NCBI GenBank assembly: GCA_004335635.1
Contig: QAXH01000092.1
Location: forward strand, 1 to 11,295
Direction: 5' to 3'
Length of the DNA: 11,295 nt
From: Chloromonas sp. AAM2
Lineage: Eukaryota > Chlorophyta > Chlorophyceae > Chlamydomonadales > Chlamydomonadaceae
Below, in pieces: positions 6,201 through 11,295 of this stretch. Below the pieces are notes generated by a model, which made no database searches, had not been told where the DNA came from, and was given only the letters and a program-made list of their open reading frames with translations. Position 1 is the stretch's first letter. Each line of letters begins with the position of its first letter. The position numbers and the translations under genes are program-made.

Positions 6201-9097
6201 ATGCAAGTGCGTATGGTCTTCACCATGATGCCCAGCTTCTCCACTCACGTCTGGGAAAATAAACCCAGGGCTGCGTGTAAAGCTGCTGCCTGTATGGATT
6301 GCGACTGCGTCTAGCCGTTGATGCTCATCGTTTCCGCTGACACTGTGTGTTCACGACACGACAAAACCATGTCACTGCCTTCCTCGTCGTCAGGCATGTG
6401 CCCACACACTTGCAGAGCCTTGTGCTGAATCTGTTACATTATCAAGCGTCACAACACGTCACTACATCTCTAACAGTGTTTGGCACACCCACAGTGTTGC
6501 ATACCCTCTTGGTTCCAGCGCAGCTAGCGTCCAACCCACCAACCCAGGTGGAGCAAGGGATGAATCTGCACAAGCAGTCCCATCAGTTTCTTTAACAGCT
6601 GCTCAACACCAGTGTTTAGTGCACCCTTGGTACCGAACTGAACCGTCATAACACAACAAATACCCCCATGCATGCATACATGCTGGGCCTATCTGTCCGT
6701 GTTGTTGAGATTCGATGTGATTGTTGAGATGTGATTGGAACGAACCCCAGACGTGCACTCACATGCATGCCGTGCCCGTCTATCCACAGTGTTCCAGGCC
6801 GAGCGGGACGACGTCAAGTTCAAGCTGTACGCGGACAAGGCAAACCTTGACGAACGGGTGCTGGCGATACGCAAGCAGCTGAAGGATTCCCAGCTACAGA
6901 AGTTCAGGTAACCATTCATGCTCATTCCGCCATGGCGTACAGCACTTGCCACCCTTGTCTTGTAGCAGTTGCTATTCGTTTTTTAAATATGATGCAACTG
7001 CGCAGTAATGCTTGTTGTATCATCACACCGTGTACGGCGGGCAGCGGTGCACAAACAAGGCTGCTGGTGTGGCGCGCAGTGTGTGCGATTGTCTGATAAC
7101 ACTCGCATTGACCATGGAACAGCACTGAGCAGTGTGATGAATTACACCTGTTGAGGCCCTATAACCTCAACATGGGACGCCTGCATTGGGCCATGCCTCT
7201 GGCTTCAATGAAGTGTGTGCTGTCTGCAGGGCTGAGGTGAAGGAGCGCACGGCTGTGCTCAAACGGTTGGGGCACCTCAACGACGAAGGTAGGCATCGCA
7301 CGCACACAGCCCTAATGGCGTGCAAGGCATTAGAAACATGAAGAGCCACCATGAAATGGCGTATGGATACGATTGCCCAGCAACAGTGGTGCCACATGCT
7401 GTATGATAGCCCCTGAGCCCCTGAGCCAACTTCACTCATGCCGCATGTGCAGCGGTCTCTTTCGTTACACCTCGTTCACATGCTGTCCTGTCTCACTCTT
7501 CCCCCAGGTGTGGTCACTCTCAAGGGCCGGGCTGCGTGTGAGGTGGACACCGCCGACGAGCTGCTGACCACAGAGCTCATGTTCCACAACGCGTTCCTGG
7601 GGCTGTCACATGCACAGCTGGTGAGCACGTCATTGCATTGGTATATGCTAACCTGGGCTACTTGCAGTGCGGTTCGGATGAGATGGTGGTTGCTCGAGTA
7701 AGCGAGATAAGTCTGTAATGTATCCATGTGTTGCTTGCGCTGTGGAACGGGCGGATGCGGGGGAGAGGAACGTGCAATTGGATCGGTTGCGTTGCCCAGC
7801 CGTACTCGTAGCATGCCACTGGGCTTAGGCAGCGCTCATCTGCCTTAGGCTGCCCGTAATGCTAGCCACGCAGCTCGCTCATATTTGATACGCGTCCAGC
7901 TGTGTTGGTCGTCCAGCGCAGCAGCCGCAGCTTCTACACACTTGAAGCATGGTCTTGATGCCACCCGTACTGTGAAGTGTGATGCGCCTATCCCAGGTCG
8001 CTTTGGTGTCGTGTCTCATTCCGGTGGAGAAGAGCATTGAGCAGATCAAGCTCATGACGCCCATGTCCGAATCGCTGGCCTTGCTGCAGGTGAGGCAACC
8101 ACTCAATGTAATGCTGCATGGGATCATGTAATGTATCGCCCGTGCGAGGGCACTGGCACCAGTGCACTCAGTAATGCACTGGTATTGCCGCAGCCAATGT
8201 GTCTAGTAACACACATACCTCCTCATTAGTTGTGTGGATCGTGTGCAACATGGGCTGTTATTCCTGTACGTGACTTTGACATGCATGCATCTGGCACGCA
8301 TGTCACGCATTGCCGGTCCACCATCTGTGCCGTGTTGCATTCCTGTCATGCTCAAGTCGCCACACCCAATTAATGCATTTACGCATTAAGACACGTTTCC
8401 TGAATGCAACACAGCTCCGTGATTTCATCCACCCTCCCACCACCCACTGTCGCTGTCCTTGCTCTCAGTCCTCCGCCCGTCACATCGCCGAGGTGTCAGC
8501 GGAGTGCAAGCTCCAGGTGGACCCGGACGTGTACGTTGAGAGCTTCCAGCCCTTCCTCATGGACATCATGTACGAGTGGTCCAAGGGGGCGACGTTCGCA
8601 CACATCTGCTCGATGACAGGTGGGCACAGGCGGTGTTCAAAGCATGGGTCCACTTCAAGGTTGAAGACTGTCAGTTGGCTGCGTGATGTCATATGGTCTT
8701 TGAAAGCTTGGTCACAACTTGGCCTTGTCTGTCAACACCCTCTGTAACCGGGGTAAGGCTCGAGTTGTACAAACTCGTGGATGCAAGTTTGCATAAGCTG
8801 CCTGTATGCAATTCGGTGTGCTGGTTAACAGACTAAACATGTGCTCGCTCGTGCCTGTGCTTGTGCCTGTGTGCGTTGTGTTTGTGTTATTAGCATGTCA
8901 TGCCCGCCCGTGTGCCTTGCCCTGCAGACATTTACGAGGGCAGCATCATTCGCGCCGCACGGCGGCTGGACGAGCTGCTCCAACAGATGACCACCGCAGC
9001 TAGAGTGATCGGGTCTGAGGACCTGGCCAAGCACATAGAGGCAGCAAACCTGACCATACGCAGGGACATCATCTTCGCTGCCTCGCTCTACATCTAG
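211..9097 (+). CDS. MTR4: MTR4-type exosome RNA helicase, 3' part, 17 exons (5' end outside the window)
   Basis: ATP-dependent 3'-5' RNA helicase of the Ski2-like family. MTR4 unwinds and feeds rRNA precursors and aberrant RNA to the nuclear exosome, alone or in TRAMP-like complexes. Exons inferred by aligning translated pieces to remembered human and plant MTR4: 211-282, 835-951, 1218-1298, 1658-1741, 2162-2287, 2546-2647, 3183-3332, 3697-3915, 4437-4647, 5195-5328, 6012-6147, 6790-6907, 7230-7288, 7508-7620, 7997-8089, 8469-8619, 8928-9097. They total 2136 nt, 711 residues plus TAG, in one unbroken frame. All introns are GT-AG; 13 of 16 donors start GTG and every acceptor is CAG. Donors at 2288 (GTGTGC) and 5329 (GTGCGC) are weak, but the protein alignment across both is gap-free. 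Motifs IV, V and VI, the KOW region and the C-terminal end [12 protein letters not shown] are intact. Length fits the matching part of human MTR4 plus about 50 residues of insertions. SKI2 is the main alternative; the segment after motif IV and the DSHCT sequence favour MTR4. Transcript evidence would settle the exact junctions. Confidence 0.92.
571..601 (+). repeat. interstitial telomere-like TTAGGG tract in intron 1
   Basis: Five G runs separated by TGA, TTA, TTAA and TTA spacers, including consecutive TTAGGG units and one TTAAGGG variant. It lies in intron 1 (283-834) with the G-rich strand in the sense direction. The runs meet the usual four-run G-quadruplex rule with loops of 3-4 bases. 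TTAGGG telomeres occur in some Chlamydomonadales, whereas Chlamydomonas reinhardtii uses TTTTAGGG. Confidence 0.8.
731..834 (+). repeat. 12-bp minisatellite ending at the intron 1 acceptor
   Basis: Eight full copies of GGTTGCGTAATY (the first has GTG for GCG), then a partial copy GGTTGCAG whose AG is the 3' splice site before exon 2. Copies differ almost only at the last base (C or T). There is no ordinary pyrimidine tract between the repeat and the acceptor. The array has no stop in the exon 2 frame, nor across much of the opposite strand, which creates spurious open frames. Confidence 0.93.
1786..1892 (+). repeat. 15-bp minisatellite in intron 4
   Basis: About seven imperfect copies of CAGCCATTCARCCCT, two of them 16 bases long, about 45 bases inside intron 4 after the exon 4 donor. 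It reads as a Pro/Gln/Ser-rich pentapeptide repeat in one frame, but that frame is not the one continuing from exon 4. It is therefore treated as intronic. Confidence 0.88.
2065..2161 (+). repeat. 21-bp minisatellite ending at the intron 4 acceptor
   Basis: Four full copies of TGCTTGCCTTGGTTTGCCCRT (2065, 2086, 2107, 2128), then a 13-base partial copy TGCTTGCCTTCAG whose AG is the acceptor of exon 5. The first two copies end CCCGT and the last two CCCAT. The array is open in the exon 5 frame. Confidence 0.94.
2648..4436 (+). other. MTR4: introns 6-8: no genes or strong motifs seen
   Basis: Intron 6 (2648-3182), intron 7 (3333-3696) and intron 8 (3916-4436) contain no recognisable RNA gene or mobile element. 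Intron 7 has a weak 24-base direct repeat pair (3399-3422 and 3439-3462, about 75% identical by eye). Intron 8 has three GTGATGA strings resembling snoRNA C boxes (3988, 3999, 4132) but no suitably placed CTGA. Confidence 0.6.
4966..5079 (+). repeat. 42-bp tandem repeat in intron 9
   Basis: Two full copies (4966-5007 and 5008-5049) and a diverging third of about 30 bases. All begin TTGAWAGTTTCTKGTGC; the two full copies continue with a shared ATGCAAAKGAATGCCAT core. It lies in the middle of intron 9 (4648-5194). The first copy contains a CAG that could serve as a cryptic acceptor. Confidence 0.88.
5526..5559 (+). other. G-quadruplex-type motif in intron 10
   Basis: Five G runs (GGGG at 5526, GGG at 5533, 5543, 5553 and 5557) with loops of 3, 7, 7 and 1 bases satisfy the standard G3+N1-7 pattern. 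It is on the sense strand, so it could fold in the pre-mRNA of the longest intron (5329-6011). Confidence 0.6.
5941..6011 (+). repeat. pyrimidine-rich repeated acceptor region of intron 10
   Basis: Three related pyrimidine-rich blocks (5941-5960, 5961-5981, 5982-6011), each with a CTCWCTCTTC-like or CTTCTTTCTTC core. The first two end in GTCAG and the last in the functional CGCAG before exon 11. The upstream CAGs would start the exon 51 or 30 bases earlier, both in frame and without a stop. Confidence 0.7.
6168..6311 (+). repeat. imperfect 46-bp direct repeat pair in intron 11
   Basis: Bases 6168-6213 and 6266-6311 align without gaps at about 34 of 46 positions, sharing CAGGGCTGC, AAAGCTG and TGCGT blocks. 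The first copy starts 20 bases after the exon 11 donor. It suggests an old local duplication inside intron 11 (6148-6789). The rest of the intron shows nothing recognisable. Confidence 0.6.
6908..8927 (+). other. MTR4: introns 12-16: no genes or strong motifs seen
   Basis: Introns 6908-7229, 7289-7507, 7621-7996, 8090-8468 and 8620-8927 separate exons 12 to 17. No tandem repeat, RNA gene or mobile element is visible. TGTAA strings near 7713, 8107, 8127 and 8743 could act as premature polyadenylation signals, but nothing else supports this. Confidence 0.6.
7230..9097 (+). other. MTR4: MTR4 C-terminal DSHCT helical domain, exons 13-17
   Basis: Residues 517-711. Exon 13 carries [12 protein letters not shown] and exon 14 [21 protein letters not shown]. 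Exon 15 supplies the VALVSCLIP helix. Exon 16 has [16 protein letters not shown] (about 639-655) and exon 17 [19 protein letters not shown], ending [12 protein letters not shown] before TAG at 9095-9097. This is the DSHCT (DOB1/SK12/helY-like C-terminal) region that contacts the helicase core and RNA. Three of the four junctions in this block align without gaps to human MTR4. The TAG sits one residue after the conserved SLY end, so the C-terminus is complete. Confidence 0.92.
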
Positions 9098-10063
9098 TTA
9101 GGCTAGCATGAAGATCATCATCATGACTACATGGCTTAACATGGTTTACCGCTTTGGCTACATGCTGTCGGTGACAGGCACCTTGTACATGCAGCTTGTA
9201 TGTGGAGACGAAGAAGATAGGGTCAACACAGCTCAGACCTGTGACGTGGGATGTGAATGACCAAATTGCCGATTGAAATTTGCCGGGACGGTTATAGTCA
9301 CAAGATGACATAACTTTCAAACCTTTGCCCTCATACTAACCAAACGTGCATCAAGCGCCATTCATGCACGTGTCGCTGGTTTGTTGGTCAGAATCAACAG
9401 ATTCACAGACAAAGACTCTCGTGCAAGTTGTGGGACGACGTCTGATGGGACAGCCGGGTTCAAGAGTCACTGAATGCTTTGATGCATGGCCGTTGATTGG
9501 ATTTAATGCGTGATTACGTTTGCAGCTCCAGCTACAAAGTGACAAAACCTACAAGGCTGCGACGTCAGAGATGCTTCTGATGCTGAACATGCAATCATAC
9601 TGACTTTTGAACTTGCAGCTGTGAGGTGTACACAGCTGCGCTTTTAACACCTTGGCTAGTGGCTAGTGGTTGGCCCTCTGGCACAAAGATTCAGCAACAG
9701 GCCAAGAGACCTCGTCTTATCTGGCGCATGTTGTCTGCTTTGGTCTCTGTGTGAGCTTCAGAAGTTGATTGTTTTGTATGGGTCAGACGTACGGCTATTG
9801 ATCAACTTGCAAACTCGCTGTGGCATTGTTGGCAGGCAGCGGTTCTTGTCCATTTCAGAGGTATGTGCATGTATTCTAGTGGCGAGTCTCATGCAGTCTG
9901 AAAGAGTGCACAGTCAATTCAAGTAGGTGCTTTTCTGACTGTCTTGCCTTGCCCACTGAGGTCCACTGTCTGCCCAATCCAGCCCTTCTGTGTGACTTTG
10001 TCCTCTGTTCATTTATCAATGCCCCACCACTCAGTTTGAGTTCAATGTACTATGGCAATGACA

Positions 10064-10068
10064 TGTAA
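10064..10068 (+). promoter_or_regulatory. candidate TGTAA polyadenylation signal for MTR4
   Basis: TGTAA is the usual poly(A) signal of chlorophyte algae. This is the only plus-strand copy between the MTR4 stop (9097) and the end of the convergent gene (10296). Using it would give a 3' UTR of nearly 1 kb, which is long but known in green algae. Confidence 0.35.
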
Positions 10069-10114
10069 GATGGCGATGATGACAACAGTCAACACATAAG
10101 TCTGGTGTGCAGAC

Positions 10115-10133
10115 CAGTACCACCAAGGTACTG
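10115..10133. other. 7-bp perfect hairpin between the convergent gene ends
   Basis: CAGTACC and GGTACTG pair perfectly around the 5-base loop ACCAA. A competing CTGGT/ACCAG pairing (10102-10106 with 10113-10117) overlaps it. It lies about 50 bases after the candidate MTR4 poly(A) signal. A functional role is not shown. Confidence 0.4.
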
Positions 10134-10266
10134 CTGGTGTACTAGTAGCCCAGGCCACGCAAACTGACTTGGCCATGTGGCTGGATGACTTGTGCCACAG
10201 TGCAGCTCATTACTCTGCAGCATACGACCATACTACCTGTGTTCCATAGCTCTCAGCAGCACTTCG

Positions 10267-10271
10267 TTACA
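10267..10271 (-). promoter_or_regulatory. candidate TGTAA polyadenylation signal for the minus-strand gene
   Basis: TTACA on the plus strand reads TGTAA on the minus strand, about 25 bases past the TGA at 10298-10296. The implied 3' UTR would be unusually short, so this may be chance. Confidence 0.3.
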
Positions 10272-10295
10272 AGGTCAACAGACAAGTCCGCCTCA

Positions 10296-11295
10296 TCAAA
10301 TGTTCTGACCCATCAATTCATCCCGGCGGCGGCGTTTCATGGGAAACATTATGTCCAAGGCTCCCTGCCCCCTGCTCACACTCTCAGCCTGCTGCCTGGC
10401 GTCTTCCTGCTGCATGTGATACTCAACTGTGACACATGCAATGGCCAGGGCAAGCGCATCATCCACCCATGCCACATCGCCTGCAGGCTCTCCCTCACTC
10501 GACCCCACGCCCCTGCCTTGATGCTGCGGCTGCACCAGAATGCCATTGTCCGCACCGTCTGCATGCATGCTGCCCCTTGCTACCCATGCTTGGCGCATGG
10601 CATCAGCCAAAGCCTGTGTATGGGAATTCAGAGGACCCAGCATGTGCGCAGCTACCAGAAGCACGTGTGCCAGCTGACCAGGTCGCTTCAGAACCGGCTG
10701 TGCAGGGTCGGCGGCTGGCTGGGGCCGGCTGCACCAGCTGTCAGCTGCGGGCAGCTGCAGCTGGGCCAGCGGCCACCATCCAGCTCGCTGCTGCAATGCT
10801 GCCCGCACATGCTGCCATGCACGCCATGCATGCTCCTGCTGCTGCACATTTCCTCCGCCTTGCTCCCCTTCCCTGCCTTGCTCATCGCGTGCCTCAGAAC
10901 CCTGTGCTGGTCCTGATTGATTCCCAGCCTGCAAGTCATCCAGGATTCGTTCCCGCAACAACAACCAATCGCGTGTACGCCCACTAAAACGTGCAGAAAC
11001 GCTGCCGATGCAGTCTGCCAGCCCTTCCCACGCGGCCTTGCCCATAGGCAGGTTGAGTACCATTCCCTGCATGTCTAAGTGCGTCATACACCCAAGCGCG
11101 GCCGCCACTTGGCATCGCGAGCAGCACGCGCCTAGCGCCGCACCCGCACCCGCACCCGCACGCGCACCCGCGGCACAACCCCCGCCTTGCAAGAGTGCAG
11201 TCAGTGCAGAGCCACACAACGGATCCAGGTCTAAGGTCGACAAGTGTGTCACAAGCACGGCATGTGCAATGTCCACTCCTCCTTGTAACCAACCC
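10296..11295 (-). CDS. unrecognised protein, C-terminal part (5' end beyond right edge)
   Basis: The frame is open from the right edge to TGA at 10298-10296, about 333 codons, where chance would give many stops. It is GC-richer than the neighbouring intergenic DNA, as expected for algal coding sequence. The visible start is not a real start: the frame stays open to the edge, and a GTG near 11276 is only an internal codon. The protein alternates hydrophobic helical stretches (WEGLADCIGSVSARF, RDWLLLRERILDDL, HVLLVAAHMLGPLN, LALAIACVTVEYHM) with Gly/Ala/Gln-rich linkers, suggesting a helical-repeat or scaffold protein with low-complexity inserts. It ends QGALDIMFPMKRRRRDELMGQNI when both halves are read together: a PIP-box-like motif followed by a basic, nuclear-localisation-like patch. 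No family was recognised. It converges on MTR4. An overlapping plus-strand open frame is Cys/His-rich and looks like its shadow. An unseen intron cannot be excluded. Confidence 0.62.
   Translation of the reverse strand, partial: GWLQGGVDIAHAVLVTHLSTLDLDPLCGSALTALLQGGGCAAGARAGAGAGAALGACCSRCQVAAALGCMTHLDMQGMVLNLPMGKAAWEGLADCIGSVSARFSGRTRDWLLLRERILDDLQAGNQSGPAQGSEARDEQGREGEQGGGNVQQQEHAWRAWQHVRAALQQRAGWWPLAQLQLPAADSWCSRPQPAADPAQPVLKRPGQLAHVLLVAAHMLGPLNSHTQALADAMRQAWVARGSMHADGADNGILVQPQHQGRGVGSSEGEPAGDVAWVDDALALAIACVTVEYHMQQEDARQQAESVSRGQGALDIMFPMKRRRRDELMGQNI
11139..11168. repeat. hexanucleotide repeat within the minus-strand frame
   Basis: Five copies of CGCACC on the plus strand, the fourth reading CGCACG. 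On the minus strand they encode a Gly-Ala/Arg-Ala dipeptide run. This is typical of replication slippage in GC-rich algal coding sequence. Confidence 0.85.

Larger units (their letters stand above)
3183..6907 (+). other. MTR4: MTR4 winged-helix and arch/KOW region, exons 7-12
   Basis: Residues 195 to about 516. Exon 7 encodes the [14 protein letters not shown] winged-helix start and leads into the arch. Exon 8 begins with a charged Leu/Glu/Lys/Gln-rich helix, a probable arch stem coiled coil, then [10 protein letters not shown] (297-306). Exon 9 opens with [10 protein letters not shown] (319-328), the KOW core, followed by a Gly/Ser/Asp-rich loop and YTADVLVVL. Exon 10 has EMQVVP and the [12 protein letters not shown] segment. 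Exon 11 has [16 protein letters not shown], a strong MTR4/SKI2 landmark. In known MTR4 the KOW fist binds exosome adaptors carrying arch-interacting motifs. Its presence separates this protein from shorter Ski2-like helicases without an arch. This corresponds to Pfam rRNA_proc-arch; the boundaries are approximate. Confidence 0.85.
9098..10295. other. MTR4 3' UTR and convergent intergenic region
   Basis: This stretch of about 1.2 kb has no convincing coding frame; the longest plus-strand frames match no known family and lack gene-like composition. It separates the MTR4 stop from the stop of the minus-strand gene. It holds the only candidate MTR4 polyadenylation signal and a small perfect hairpin at 10115-10133. 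Confidence 0.65.

Noticed and set aside
9666..9926. 86-codon plus-strand frame after MTR4
   Set aside because: It is short, lies in the likely 3' UTR, has no recognisable family or splice context, and fits chance.
10185..10916. 243-codon open frame on the plus strand at the right end
   Set aside because: It is antisense to the longer minus-strand frame, is rich in Cys, His and Pro, and shows no domain. It is the expected shadow of a GC-rich coding strand.
1..11295. CRISPR array, transposon, introner element with terminal repeats, tRNA or rRNA
   Set aside because: No regularly spaced repeats with unique spacers, no transposase-like sequence, no terminal inverted repeats matching between introns, and no tRNA or rRNA features were found by eye.

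Overview
The window is nuclear DNA of a green alga, most likely a chlorophyte of the Chlamydomonadales. The evidence is a conserved nuclear gene split into many short exons, splice donors that mostly begin GTG, acceptors that are all CAG, TGTAA as the only visible polyadenylation-type signal, low-complexity Ala/Gly/Gln-rich coding sequence at the right end, and a short TTAGGG-type telomere-like tract inside an intron (this telomere type is known in some Chlamydomonadales). A Haematococcus-like genome is a guess only. Nothing prokaryotic, viral or transposon-encoded was recognised.

Bases 211-9097 of the plus strand carry 17 exons and 16 introns of the 3' part of one gene, an MTR4-type (Ski2-like) RNA helicase, the ATP-dependent helicase that feeds RNA to the nuclear exosome. 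Joined, the exons give 711 codons plus a TAG stop. They cover the second RecA domain (motifs IV, V and VI), the arch/KOW domain and the C-terminal DSHCT helical domain. The first RecA domain (Walker A, DExH) and the promoter lie to the left of the window. Only about 24% of the gene body is coding; introns run from 219 to 683 bases.

The introns hold most of the unusual structure: four tandem repeats with periods of 12, 15, 21 and 42 bases (all multiples of three), two of which run directly into a 3' splice site; a telomere-like G-rich tract in intron 1; a second G-quadruplex motif in intron 10; and competing in-frame acceptors in introns 2 and 10.

Bases 9098-10295 are 3' UTR plus intergenic sequence between two convergent genes. 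Bases 10296-11295 of the minus strand are an open frame of about 333 codons that runs off the right edge. It looks like the C-terminal part of an unrecognised protein ending in a PIP-box-like motif and a basic patch.

No clearly new biological system is visible. The best leads are the splice-site-abutting repeats, the intronic telomere tract and the unidentified minus-strand protein.
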